This document shows, piece after piece, positions 35,354 to 45,664 of a DNA stretch of 64,000 bases; the first letter of the stretch is position 1, and every line of letters begins with the position of its first letter. Origin of the DNA: Bradyrhizobium embrapense (lineage in GTDB: Bacteria; Pseudomonadota; Alphaproteobacteria; Rhizobiales; Xanthobacteraceae); assembly GCF_001189235.2 (NCBI RefSeq), contig NZ_LFIP02000010.1:87111-151110 (forward strand). Direction: 5' to 3'. The notes beneath the pieces are model-generated. The model worked only from the letters and a program-made list of their open reading frames with translations, searched no databases and was not told where the DNA came from. The position numbers and the translations under genes are program-made.

Positions 35354-35878
35354 ATGGTCTGGCGTTTCGGTTCATTGGTGGCTCTGGTCGGGAGCATGCT
35401 GAGTGCGTCGGTCATGCCCGGACATTCCGCCAAGGATTTGAGCCCCACCACCAGCGGCCTGCCGATTCCGCGCTATGTCAGCCTGAAATCCGACCATGTG
35501 AACGTCCGGGCCGGCCCGACCAAGGATAACGACGTCGCCTGGGTCTACACCCGGTCGGGGCTGCCGGTCGAAATCACCGCCGAGTTCGAGAACTGGCGGC
35601 GGGTGCGCGATTCCGAAGGTGCCGAAGGCTGGGTCTATCATTCGCTGCTGTCCGGTCGCCGCACCGCGGTCGTGACGATGAAGAACAAGGACGATCTGGC
35701 CTCGCTGTACGATCGCCCCGACGCCACCAGCGCCATCGCGGCGCGGTTGCAGGCCGGCGTCGTCGCGCAGGTCAAGAAATGCGCCAATAACTGGTGCCGG
35801 GTCACCGGCAACGGCTTCGACGGCTGGATCGAGCAGCAGCGCCTCTGGGGTGTCTACGCCGACGAGAAGGTGGACTGA
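35354..35878 (+). CDS. Secreted SH3-domain protein
   Basis: A 174-residue exported protein with two bacterial SH3 modules. Residues 1 to about 26 (MVWRFGSLVALVGSMLSASV, then MPGHSA) form a signal peptide. SH3 domain 1 spans about 38-105 (VNVRAGPTKDNDVAWVY, GAEGWVYHSLL) and domain 2 about 112-170 (LYDRPD, NNWCRVTGNGFDGWIEQQRLWGVY). Such domains bind cell-wall peptides, so an envelope role is likely. AGGAGA upstream and the signal peptide decide ATG 35354; the frame is open further upstream, including an odd Gly-Phe stretch, but this looks untranslated. A strong hairpin terminator follows. Confidence 0.88.
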   Translation: MVWRFGSLVALVGSMLSASVMPGHSAKDLSPTTSGLPIPRYVSLKSDHVNVRAGPTKDNDVAWVYTRSGLPVEITAEFENWRRVRDSEGAEGWVYHSLLSGRRTAVVTMKNKDDLASLYDRPDATSAIAARLQAGVVAQVKKCANNWCRVTGNGFDGWIEQQRLWGVYADEKVD

Positions 35879-35899
35879 GTTTCCACCTACCCGAATGAA

Positions 35900-35924
35900 A
35901 ATGGCCGGGACGAGCCCGGCCATT
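35900..35924. terminator. Bidirectional hairpin terminator between the SH3 gene and irr
   Basis: Perfect 10-bp stem AATGGCCGGG/CCCGGCCATT with loop ACGAG, between two convergent genes (22 nt after the SH3 stop, 27 nt after the irr stop). T-runs are short on both sides. Confidence 0.7.
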
Positions 35925-35950
35925 ACAACTGAGATCGACGGCAAGATCGT

Positions 35951-36442
35951 TCAGCGCTTCTTGCGCAGCCGTACGACCATGTCGACACGGGAAATCTCGT
36001 AGCCATCCGGCACGTCCGGCATCTTCGACAACACGAGGTGCGGGTCGGGAATGTCGACCAGCTCGTGATTGTGCTCGAGATAGAAGTGGTGATGCGTCGA
36101 TACGTTGGTGTCGAAATAGGTCTTGGTGCCGTCGACGCTGACCTGGCGCAGCAGGCCGGCATCGGTCAGCTGGTTGAGCGTGTTGTAGACGGTCGCCAGC
36201 GACACCGGAACCTTGGCCAGCGTGGCTTCCTCGTACAGCATTTCAGCGGTCAGGTGGCGGGCGCCCTTGCCGAACAGCAACCAACCCAGCGCCATGCGCT
36301 GCCGGGTCGGCCGGAGACCGGCAGATTGCAGCATCTCGTTGACGTCATGCCACGGACAGCCGGTCAGGGCCGGGTGGTGCCCAGCGCCCCGCGCAGCCGG
36401 GTGCACGGCATCATCGTTCACAGCCGGTACTTCCTCGTTCAT
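35951..36442 (-). CDS. irr: Iron response regulator Irr (Fur family, heme-sensing)
   Basis: Heme-responsive regulator of iron genes in Bradyrhizobium and relatives. The 163-residue protein has the heme regulatory motif GCPWHD at 28-33 (Cys29) and the His triplet at 117-119, the positions known in B. japonicum Irr, where heme binding triggers degradation and the His cluster is the second heme site. The winged helix contains LRPTRQRMALG and SLATVYNTLNQL. The ATG at 36442 is fixed by this match. Upstream are a -35/-10 pair (CTTGCA-17-TTATAT) and TTGC direct repeats consistent with Fur control. fabA-fabB-fabV diverge upstream. Confidence 0.97.
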   Translation of the reverse strand: MNEEVPAVNDDAVHPAARGAGHHPALTGCPWHDVNEMLQSAGLRPTRQRMALGWLLFGKGARHLTAEMLYEEATLAKVPVSLATVYNTLNQLTDAGLLRQVSVDGTKTYFDTNVSTHHHFYLEHNHELVDIPDPHLVLSKMPDVPDGYEISRVDMVVRLRKKR

Positions 36443-36482
36443 ATCCACTCTATGCACCCAACTCAGGCAATATTCCTCATAA

Positions 36483-36521
36483 ATATAAAAAGGATGCCCG
36501 TCAGATGCAAGTTTTTCGCAA
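36483..36521 (-). promoter_or_regulatory. irr promoter with putative Fur operator
   Basis: On the minus strand, -35 CTTGCA (36506-36511) and -10 TTATAT (36483-36488) are spaced 17 bp, a good alphaproteobacterial promoter. The direct repeats TTGCGA and TTGCAT (36504-36521) overlap the -35 box. In B. japonicum Fur represses irr at its promoter, so this is the likely site; the exact operator is inference. Confidence 0.5.
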
Positions 36522-36771
36522 CTAGAACGAATCCAAGCTGCGGTAGAAACCTAAGAAGAAACGGCAATTTATCATCGGAATGCCGCTTTGCCGCCCAGTT
36601 GGCCCTATGTTAGAGAGCGCGCGGACCACATATGCGCTTTCGGCAGAGATAACAGGTCGGTAGCGTACCCAGGTAGCGCCAAGATGCGGGACGGGTTATT
36701 CCGGTTCCCGTGGGTAGATTAGGGTCCGACCAAGCAAAGCGCTTCATCGGGACATCAGAGGTGGAAAGAGG

Positions 36772-37293
36772 ATGCTGGATCGGCGCGGCGGTTACGAATA
36801 CGAGGATTTGCTGGCTTGCGGACGGGGCGAGCTTTTCGGTCCCGGCAACGCCCAGTTGCCGCTGCCGCCGATGCTGATGTTCGATCGCATTAGCGCGATC
36901 TCGGAGAGTGGCGGCGAGTACGGCAAGGGGCTGGTGCGCGCCGAGCTCGAGGTGAAGCCCGATCTCTGGTTCTTCGGCTGCCATTTCAAGAACGATCCGG
37001 TGATGCCGGGCTGCCTCGGCCTCGATGCCATGTGGCAAATGGTCGGCTTTTATCTCGGCTGGATCGGCGGCGAAGGTCGCGGCCGCGCGCTCGGGCTCGG
37101 CGAGTTGAAGTTCTCCGGACAGGTGCTGCCGCACGCGCGCAAGGTTGTGTACAACATCGACATCAAGCGCGTGATGCGGTCAAAGCTCGTGCTTGGAATC
37201 GCCGACGGGTGGCTTTCCATGGACGACGAGATTATTTATCGCGCCAAGGACTTGAAGGTCGGATTGTTCAAGCAGGGCACGGCGCCATCCTGA
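36772..37293 (+). CDS. fabA: 3-hydroxydecanoyl-ACP dehydratase/isomerase
   Basis: Dehydrates 3-hydroxyacyl-ACP and isomerises trans-2- to cis-3-decenoyl-ACP, starting unsaturated fatty acid synthesis. The 173-residue protein has catalytic His71 in [20 protein letters not shown] and Asp85 in the same segment. GGAAAGAGG lies just upstream of the start. fabB follows after 43 nt and fabV after that, forming an unsaturated fatty acid operon that diverges from irr. Confidence 0.97.
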   Translation: MLDRRGGYEYEDLLACGRGELFGPGNAQLPLPPMLMFDRISAISESGGEYGKGLVRAELEVKPDLWFFGCHFKNDPVMPGCLGLDAMWQMVGFYLGWIGGEGRGRALGLGELKFSGQVLPHARKVVYNIDIKRVMRSKLVLGIADGWLSMDDEIIYRAKDLKVGLFKQGTAPS

Positions 37294-37336
37294 GCAGGAT
37301 GATCATGCGGCAACATAAAGGCAGGGCGAGGCGAAC

Positions 37337-38560
37337 ATGAGGCGGGTTGTCATCACGGGGATGGGGATTGTCTCGTCCATCGGTAACAACACCCAGGAAG
37401 TGCTTGCGAGTCTCTACGAGGCGAAGTCGGGCATTTCGCGTGCGGAGAAGGCTGCCGAGCTCGGCTTCCGGTCGCAGGTGCACGGTGCGCCGACGCTCAA
37501 TCCCGCCGAGGTGATCGATCGCCGCGCGATGCGGTTCCTCGCCGAAGGCGCGGCGTGGAATCACGTCGCCATGGAGCAGGCGATCCGCGACTCCGGTCTC
37601 GAGGAGAACGAGGTCTCCAACATCCGCACCGGCATTATCATGGGATCCGGCGGACCGTCGACGCGCACGCTGGTGGAGGCCGCCGACATCGCCCGCGCCA
37701 AGGGCCCGAAGCGCGTCGGCCCGTTCGCGGTGCCGAAGGGCATGTCCTCGACTGCGTCGGCGACGCTCGCGACCTGGTTCAAGATCAAGGGCGTGAACTA
37801 TTCGATCTCGTCGGCCTGCGCGACGTCGAACCATTGCATCGGCAATGCCTATGAGACGATCCAGATCGGCAAGCAGGACATCATCTTCGCCGGCGGCTGC
37901 GAGGAACTCGACTGGACGCTGTCGGTGCTGTTCGACGCCATGGGCGCCATGTCGTCGAAGTATAACGACACGCCGGCGACCGCCTCGCGTCCCTACGACA
38001 TCAGCCGCGACGGTTTCGTGATCGCCGGCGGCGCGGGTGTCGTGGTGCTCGAAGAGCTCGAGCATGCCAAGGCGCGCGGCGCCAGGATTTATGGCGAGGT
38101 GGTCGGCTACGGCGCGACCTCGGACGGTTACGACATGGTGGCGCCGTCGGGTGAGGGCGCCGAGCGCTGCATGCGCATGGCGATGTCGACGGTGAACACG
38201 CCGGTCGATTACATCAATCCGCACGCCACCTCGACGCCGGCCGGCGATCCGCCGGAGATCGAGGCGATTCGCAAGGTGTTCGGCACCGGCGACAAGTGCC
38301 CGCCGATCTCGGCGACCAAGGCGTTGACCGGCCACTCGCTCGGCGCCACCGGCGTGCAGGAAGCGATCTACTCGCTGCTGATGCTGAACAACGGCTTCGT
38401 CTGCGAAAGCGCGCACATCACCGAGCTCGATCCGGTGTTCGCCGACATGCCGATCGTGCGCAAGCGCATCGACAACGCCAAGCTCACGACCGTGCTGTCG
38501 AATTCATTCGGCTTCGGCGGCACCAACGCCACGCTGGTGTTCAGGCGGCTTGATGCCTGA
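37337..38560 (+). CDS. fabB: Beta-ketoacyl-ACP synthase I
   Basis: Condenses malonyl-ACP with acyl-ACP, elongating the cis-3-decenoyl product of FabA. The 407-residue thiolase-fold protein has Cys161 in [14 protein letters not shown] and the two His of the Cys-His-His triad in [12 protein letters not shown] and [20 protein letters not shown] closes the fold. A standard KAS I, second gene of the fabA-fabB-fabV operon. Confidence 0.97.
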   Translation: MRRVVITGMGIVSSIGNNTQEVLASLYEAKSGISRAEKAAELGFRSQVHGAPTLNPAEVIDRRAMRFLAEGAAWNHVAMEQAIRDSGLEENEVSNIRTGIIMGSGGPSTRTLVEAADIARAKGPKRVGPFAVPKGMSSTASATLATWFKIKGVNYSISSACATSNHCIGNAYETIQIGKQDIIFAGGCEELDWTLSVLFDAMGAMSSKYNDTPATASRPYDISRDGFVIAGGAGVVVLEELEHAKARGARIYGEVVGYGATSDGYDMVAPSGEGAERCMRMAMSTVNTPVDYINPHATSTPAGDPPEIEAIRKVFGTGDKCPPISATKALTGHSLGATGVQEAIYSLLMLNNGFVCESAHITELDPVFADMPIVRKRIDNAKLTTVLSNSFGFGGTNATLVFRRLDA

Positions 38561-38638
38561 TTTCGACTCTCCTCGCTTGCTGAGGGAGATCCGCAGGCGG
38601 CCAATGGGGATATTGCAACGATCCGGAATGGGGTGGGA

Positions 38639-39811
38639 ATGATTATTGAACCGCGCGTGCGAGGCTTCATCTGCACGACGGCACATCCCGTCGGCTGCGC
38701 CACGAATGTCCGCGAACAGATCGCGTATGTGCTCAAGCAGGGTCCGGTCGCGGACTGCCCGAAACGGGTTGCCGTGCTGGGCTGCTCGACGGGCTATGGT
38801 CTCGCGAGCCGCATCGTTGCCACCTTCGCCGGCGGCGCCGATACGATCGGCGTGTCGCTGGAGCGCGAGCCATCGGAAAAGAGAAGCGCCAGCGCCGGCT
38901 GGTACAACAACCGCGCCTTCGAGATCGAGGCCCAGAAGATCGGACGCTCGCCGCTCACGCTGGAGGGCGACGCCTTCTCCGACGAGATGAAGAAGGACTT
39001 CATCGGGCGCGTGCGCGAAAAATTCGGTCAGCTCGACCTGTTGGTCTACAGCATGGCAGCTCCGGTCCGCACCGATCCGGACACCGGCAAGACCTATCGC
39101 TCGGTGATCAAGCCGCTCGGCGCTCCGGTCGAGATCAAGACGCTCGACACCGAGACCGGCGAGGTGTTCCAGACCACGCTCGAGCCCGCGAACGAGGAGC
39201 AGACCGCGGCCACGGTCGCGGTGATGGGTGGTGACGACTGGAAACGCTGGATCGACCAGCTGGCTGACGCCGGCGTACTGGCGCCGGGCTTCCGGACACT
39301 CAACTACACCTATATCGGCAGCGAGCTGACCTGGCCGATCTACTGGAACGGCACGCTCGGCCGCGCCAAGGTCGATCTCGACCGCAAGGCGGAAGCGATC
39401 CGGGGCCGGCTCGGCGCGGACGCCGCCCGCGTCGTCGCGCTGAAGGCCGTGGTCACCCAGGCGAGCTCGGCCATTCCGGTGGTGCCGCTCTATGGCACAG
39501 TGCTGTTCAAGGTCATGAAGCAGCTCGGGCTGCATGAGGGCTGCATCGAGCAGATCGACCGCCTGTTCCGGACGAAGCTCGGCAAGGGCGTCGCGCTCGA
39601 CGATACGCAACGCATCCGGGTCGACGATTGGGAGCTTTCGCCCGAAGTGCAGACGGAGGTGTCGCGGCGCTGGCCGCTGCTCACCACCGAGACGCTCGGC
39701 GAGCTGGCGGATCTCGGCGAATACAAGAGCCAGTTCCTGCGCCTGTTCGGCTTCGGCATCGACGGCGTCGATTACACGCAGGACGTCGATCCGCGCGTCG
39801 TGCCGGGTTAG
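38639..39811 (+). CDS. fabV: FabV-type enoyl-ACP reductase
   Basis: Reduces trans-2-enoyl-ACP, the last step of each fatty-acid elongation cycle. The 390-residue protein begins with the FabV signature MIIEPRVRGFICTTAHPVGC, has the long NADH loop VAVLGCSTGYGLASRI and the YX8K catalytic motif at Tyr235 and Lys244 (PIYWNGTLGRAK), the same positions as in Vibrio FabV. The related alphaproteobacterial operon usually carries the shorter FabI here. FabV enzymes are characteristically insensitive to triclosan. ATG 38639 follows a GGGGTGGGA site; a GTG at 38633 is less likely. Confidence 0.93.
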   Translation: MIIEPRVRGFICTTAHPVGCATNVREQIAYVLKQGPVADCPKRVAVLGCSTGYGLASRIVATFAGGADTIGVSLEREPSEKRSASAGWYNNRAFEIEAQKIGRSPLTLEGDAFSDEMKKDFIGRVREKFGQLDLLVYSMAAPVRTDPDTGKTYRSVIKPLGAPVEIKTLDTETGEVFQTTLEPANEEQTAATVAVMGGDDWKRWIDQLADAGVLAPGFRTLNYTYIGSELTWPIYWNGTLGRAKVDLDRKAEAIRGRLGADAARVVALKAVVTQASSAIPVVPLYGTVLFKVMKQLGLHEGCIEQIDRLFRTKLGKGVALDDTQRIRVDDWELSPEVQTEVSRRWPLLTTETLGELADLGEYKSQFLRLFGFGIDGVDYTQDVDPRVVPG

Positions 39812-39852
39812 GCGGTTCGGGAAGCTACTGCTGTCATCCGGCTACGCGAGCC

Positions 39853-40449
39853 TCACCCGGCCGCGATCTTCTCTGCCCGCTGGAAGGCGGGCCGCGCCAC
39901 GCAGCGGTCGATATAGGCCTCGAATGACGGCCGCGGCGGCACCATCTTGAAGATGCGTACCGCAAAGTTCAGCCCCGCGCCGATCGCGATGTCGGCGGCG
40001 GAGAACTGCTCACCGAGGATCCATGGCCCCTTCTGCAGCTCGGCGTCGAGCACGTCGAACACCTGCGCCGCGCTGCCCCAAGCGGCGGTGCTGGTCGGCA
40101 CTTCGAGCTTGGTGAAGAGCTGGATCAGGGCCGGCTCGATGCAGCCCGGCGAGAAGAACAGCCATTGCAGATAGCGTGCGCGCTTCGGATCGGTCACGGC
40201 CGGCGCAAGCTTCGTTTCGGGATAGCGGTCGGCGATATAAGCGCAAATCGCCGCAGCCTCGGCGAGCTGCGCATCGCCGTCGGTCAACGCCGGCACCTTG
40301 CCCATCGGGTTGATCTTGAGGAACTCCGGTGACTTCTGCGCGCCGGTGCTGATGTCGGTCAGCACCCGCTCGTAGGGCAGGCCGGATTCTTCGAGCAACC
40401 AGATCGCGGAGAACGAGCGCGAGCGTGGCGACCAGTACAGCTTGATCAT
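39853..40449 (-). CDS. Glutathione S-transferase family protein
   Basis: A 198-residue GST. The N-terminal thioredoxin-fold domain holds SPRSRSFSAIWLLEESGLPYE (Ser rather than Tyr at the usual active-site position), NPMGKVPALTDGD and the glutathione-binding AEAAAICAYIADRY; the C-terminal helical domain ends with FSAADIAIGAGLNF and ARPAFQRAEKI. Likely cytosolic detoxification or a stress role; substrate unknown. Its stop lies 41 nt from that of fabV (convergent). Confidence 0.9.
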   Translation of the reverse strand: MIKLYWSPRSRSFSAIWLLEESGLPYERVLTDISTGAQKSPEFLKINPMGKVPALTDGDAQLAEAAAICAYIADRYPETKLAPAVTDPKRARYLQWLFFSPGCIEPALIQLFTKLEVPTSTAAWGSAAQVFDVLDAELQKGPWILGEQFSAADIAIGAGLNFAVRIFKMVPPRPSFEAYIDRCVARPAFQRAEKIAAG

Positions 40450-40610
40450 GGTGCTTCAGCCTTTCTGCGACGTGGACGAACGGGCCCGTTCATCGCGCGT
40501 CCGGCTCCAATTGGCAACATACGACGGCTGGACGAGCGCTCCGGCCTCAAATCGATATGCTGGCCAACTCAATGATCTGGGGCAGATCAGCCGCAAGCCC
40601 TCTTCCACCG

Positions 40611-41045
40611 TTAATACTTCATCATCAACCCGTTCAGCGGGTTGATCTTCTCCGCTTCATACAAGAAGCCTTCACATTCGTACCAGCGCCAGGCCTTTTC
40701 GTTTCCGCTCGCGCATTTCAGCCAGACCTCGTCGGGCATCTGCTCGCGTGTGAAGGCAAGCAAATGGCGCCCGACGCTCCTGCCCTGATAGCTGGGGGCG
40801 ACGAAGAGCTGATCGAGGTAATGGTCGGATATGTGCAGCGCCAACATGCCGGCGAGCGTACCGTTGTCGTCAGCGACGAACAGACTCCAGCCTTGCGCGA
40901 TCTCGTGGCGCACACGCTCGCGCAGATTGGAGAGCAGGGCGTCATTGGCCTCGGCGAGACCAGTCGTGACCCAGCTCTCCATCCAGACCAGGGCGATCTC
41001 GTCATACTCGTCCGGCCGGGCGATGCGGATCACCAGTGGCGTCAT
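40611..41045 (-). CDS. GNAT family N-acetyltransferase
   Basis: A 144-residue acetyltransferase: IRIARPDEYDEIALVWMESW at the start, LFVADDNGTLAGMLALH, the acetyl-CoA P-loop region LDQLFVAPSYQGRSVGRHLLAF, and the C-terminal ASGNEKAWRWYECEGFLYEAEKINP typical of the family. Target unknown. The 161-bp gap on its 3' side, up to the GST gene, holds nothing recognisable; the 180 bp between its start and the pnp stop contain the pnp terminator. Confidence 0.85.
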   Translation of the reverse strand: MTPLVIRIARPDEYDEIALVWMESWVTTGLAEANDALLSNLRERVRHEIAQGWSLFVADDNGTLAGMLALHISDHYLDQLFVAPSYQGRSVGRHLLAFTREQMPDEVWLKCASGNEKAWRWYECEGFLYEAEKINPLNGLMMKY

Positions 41046-41169
41046 TGTCGATCTCTCGGACTGCGATGCGTCTCGCGTGGAAGCGCGGCGTCTGTGGTGC
41101 GCTCAACCTACAGGATGATGATGCAGCCGGCGAGTTTTCGTCATCCGGTTCATGCGCCGCGTGTGCCAG

Positions 41170-41200
41170 CCCAAACAAAAAGGGCGGCCTCTCGGCCGCC
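41170..41200 (-). terminator. Intrinsic terminator of pnp (end of the rimP-pnp operon)
   Basis: Minus-strand stem AGGGCGGCC/GGCCGCCCT, 9 bp with a 4-nt loop, followed by TTTTTGTTT. It lies 26 nt beyond the pnp stop. A textbook rho-independent terminator that closes the whole rimP-nusA-...-pnp cluster. Confidence 0.93.
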
Positions 41201-41225
41201 CTTCGTTGTTTCGCTTCGAGCACGC

Positions 41226-43382
<2,157 letters not shown>

Positions 43383-43698
43383 TTCGGTTTCTTTCATGGT
43401 TTCACGAAAGCACGGCGCCCTGAAACACAAAGACCATGCCAAGACGGCGAGATACTGATGCGCTTGTCGCGACCAGCATCCGGCGATCCTGCCATGGTCC
43501 CTGGATTTCGGATGGCGTCCATCCTTTCGGTCATCTGGGCATCTTGCCCGGTCCAGCGGCCGGATTGCTGCTGGACGCTAGTGTGCATGGTGCGATTGCC
43601 ATGCTGTTGCGCATGATCATCTTTCGACAATTCGAAAGCCCGAGTTCACGGACGACCATGCGAAAACGCGCGCGAACCTCGCGCGCGTGCTTCTCAAA
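43383..43698. other. rpsO-pnp intergenic region, 316 bp without a gene
   Basis: Holds the rpsO terminator (43663-43688) and an inverted repeat CTTTCGA-CAAT-TCGAAAG (43621-43638). The pnp leader must start here; in other bacteria this leader forms a stem cut by RNase III for autoregulation, but I could not pick out one convincing long stem. Confidence 0.6.
43663..43688 (-). terminator. Intrinsic terminator of rpsO
   Basis: Perfect 10-bp stem ACGCGCGCGA/TCGCGCGCGT with a 3-nt loop, followed on the minus strand by TTTT. It lies 11 nt after the rpsO stop codon and separates rpsO from pnp. Confidence 0.9.
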
Positions 43699-43968
43699 TC
43701 AACGACGGATGTTGTGCTTCTCAAGCAGCGCCTTGTAGCGCGCCTCGTCCTTGCGCTTGATGTAGTCAAGCAGGGAGCGACGCGTCGACACGAGCTTCAG
43801 GAGGCCGCGGCGTGAATGGTTGTCCTTCACATGGCTCTTGAAGTGCTCGGTGAGGTTGTTGATGCGTTCCGACAGGATCGCGACCTGGACCTCGGGCGAG
43901 CCGGTGTCGCCGGCTTTGGTGGCATTCGTCTTGATGACTTCCGCTTTGCGTTCTGCGGTAATCGACAT
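43699..43968 (-). CDS. rpsO: 30S ribosomal protein S15
   Basis: An 89-residue 16S rRNA-binding protein of the small subunit platform. The four-helix pattern and the motif [33 protein letters not shown], with the conserved Asp-His-Ser-Arg patch that contacts rRNA, are clear. It starts 2 nt after the truB stop and is followed by a strong terminator; truB-rpsO-pnp is a conserved order. Confidence 0.98.
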   Translation of the reverse strand: MSITAERKAEVIKTNATKAGDTGSPEVQVAILSERINNLTEHFKSHVKDNHSRRGLLKLVSTRRSLLDYIKRKDEARYKALLEKHNIRR

Positions 43969-43970
43969 CG

Positions 43971-45080
43971 TCAGTTACTTTCATTGTTGCGAGCCGGACC
44001 GGCAGTCAGTCCGTTCAGGTTGAACACGCGCTTGGGGATGAGTTCGCCATTGCCAATTTCAGCAAGCGCGAGAAGCCGGCCTGCCACCGTGACATAGACT
44101 GTGCCGCTAGTATTGGGCGCATCCCGTCCGCGCAACAAAACGGCCTGGCCCCTGTGGAGCCTTGCCGCATCAGCCCGTGTGACGGCCAGTGCCGGGATGT
44201 CGTCCAGCGCGGTCTCAACGGGCAAAAGCGCGTCGGCGAGGCTGCCCTCGCCAGACGCGGCTCTATTGCATAAAGCCTCCAACTGTTCCAGCGGAATCAT
44301 GTCCCGTTCGGTAAACGGACCGACAAGGGTCCGCCGCAGGGCGCAGATATGGCCGAAACAGCCCAGAATTCGGCCCATATCGCGGGCCAGGGCCCGGACA
44401 TAGGTTCCCTTGCCGCACTCGGCCTCGAACACGGATTGTCCGTTATCTCCATGTTCTACAAGGGTTAATTCGTGAATCTCGACTGGGCGGGGCTTCAGTT
44501 CCACAGTCTCCCCGTCGCGCGCTAGGTCATAGGCGCGCTCGCCCTGCACCTTGATGGCCGAATATTGCGGCGGGATCTGCTCGATCACCCCAGTGAAACG
44601 CGGCAGCAGCTCGCGGATCGAATCGGCGGTCGGCCGGCTCTCGCTGGTCCGGACCGGCCGTCCCTCGGTGTCGTCGGTGTCGCGTTCCTCGCCCCAGCTG
44701 ACCGTGAAGCGGTAGCGCTTGCGGCCGTCCATCACGAACGGCACCGTCTTGGTGGCCTCGCCGAGCGCGATCGGCAGCCCGCCGGAGGCGAGCGGGTCGA
44801 GGGTGCCGGCATGGCCGGCGCGCTTGGCCTGGAACAGGCGCTTGAGCACGGCGACGGCCTGCGTCGAGGTCATTCCGATCGGCTTGTCGAGCACCACCCA
44901 GCCGTGGACGTCGCGCTTGTCGCGGCGCGGCTGCTGGTTTTGCTTGCCGTGCTTCTGGCGCGGGTCGTTGTTGGTGCGGCGCGCATCGTCGGTGCGCGGC
45001 CCGGCAAAGGCGTCCCGCTCAGCGTCGCGCGCGTCGGCATCCTTCGCGTCGATCACGCTGTTGGTCGTCATCACAGTCAT
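43971..45080 (-). CDS. truB: tRNA pseudouridine(55) synthase
   Basis: Makes pseudouridine 55 in the T-loop of tRNAs. The catalytic Asp95 is in [10 protein letters not shown], with further motifs [36 protein letters not shown] and [13 protein letters not shown]. The 369 residues include an unusual N-terminal tail of about 55 charged residues ([31 protein letters not shown]) ahead of the catalytic domain. The ATG at 45080 overlaps the rbfA stop as ATGA; a second ATG (MTTNSVID) lies 3 codons on. Confidence 0.96.
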   Translation of the reverse strand: MTVMTTNSVIDAKDADARDAERDAFAGPRTDDARRTNNDPRQKHGKQNQQPRRDKRDVHGWVVLDKPIGMTSTQAVAVLKRLFQAKRAGHAGTLDPLASGGLPIALGEATKTVPFVMDGRKRYRFTVSWGEERDTDDTEGRPVRTSESRPTADSIRELLPRFTGVIEQIPPQYSAIKVQGERAYDLARDGETVELKPRPVEIHELTLVEHGDNGQSVFEAECGKGTYVRALARDMGRILGCFGHICALRRTLVGPFTERDMIPLEQLEALCNRAASGEGSLADALLPVETALDDIPALAVTRADAARLHRGQAVLLRGRDAPNTSGTVYVTVAGRLLALAEIGNGELIPKRVFNLNGLTAGPARNNESN

Positions 45081-45490
45081 TCCTCGTCGTCCGAATCGGG
45101 TGCAAGGTCTCGCTGCACCGCAGGTGTCCGCAGTAGTTTCTCGATGCGCTCCGCCTCGTCGAACCGCTCATCGACGCGGAAGCGAATGTCGGGTGCAAAT
45201 TTCAGGTTGACGCGATGCGCGATCTCGCCGCGAAGGAACTTCTTGTTGCGCTCGAGCGCAGATATCACCGTGTCGGTGTCGCGGCCGCCGAGCGGCATCA
45301 CGTAGATCGTGGCGAGCTTCAGGTCCGGCGACATACGCACCTCGGGAACGGTGATGATGTGGCCTTCCAGATCGGGATCGTGAACCTCACCCTGTGACAG
45401 AATCTCGGCAACTGCATGGCGAACCGTTTCGCCGACGCGCAGCTGACGTTGCGATCCGCCGGGGCTGGAACTCTTCTTTTGACGGGGCAT
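45077..45490 (-). CDS. rbfA: 30S ribosome-binding factor RbfA
   Basis: Cold-shock assembly factor binding the 5' helix of 16S rRNA in the pre-30S subunit. The 137-residue KH-like protein shows [38 protein letters not shown] and the C-terminal [18 protein letters not shown]. The C-terminus ends in an acidic tail (APDSDDEE). It lies between infB (175-nt gap with a hairpin) and truB, with which it overlaps by 4 nt. Confidence 0.97.
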   Translation of the reverse strand: MPRQKKSSSPGGSQRQLRVGETVRHAVAEILSQGEVHDPDLEGHIITVPEVRMSPDLKLATIYVMPLGGRDTDTVISALERNKKFLRGEIAHRVNLKFAPDIRFRVDERFDEAERIEKLLRTPAVQRDLAPDSDDEE

Positions 45491-45575
45491 GACCTTTTTC
45501 CAAAACCGTCGCGCCCGCCGGCCGTGGCCGCGGGCATCAATGTCCTAGCTTTGCTTTCAATCGGACGATGCGCGG

Positions 45576-45599
45576 GTGGCCGGACTGAAGTCCGGCCAC
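45576..45599. other. Strong hairpin between infB and rbfA
   Basis: Perfect 10-bp stem GTGGCCGGAC/GTCCGGCCAC with a 4-nt loop, in the 174-bp gap between infB and rbfA. On the minus strand no T-run follows, so it is more likely an RNA-processing or stability element than a terminator. Confidence 0.6.
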
Positions 45600-45664
45600 G
45601 TCGTCGCATTTTCAGTTAAATGGACCCAACACCTAGTAAGATCTGCTCTTCGTAAGATTTGGAC

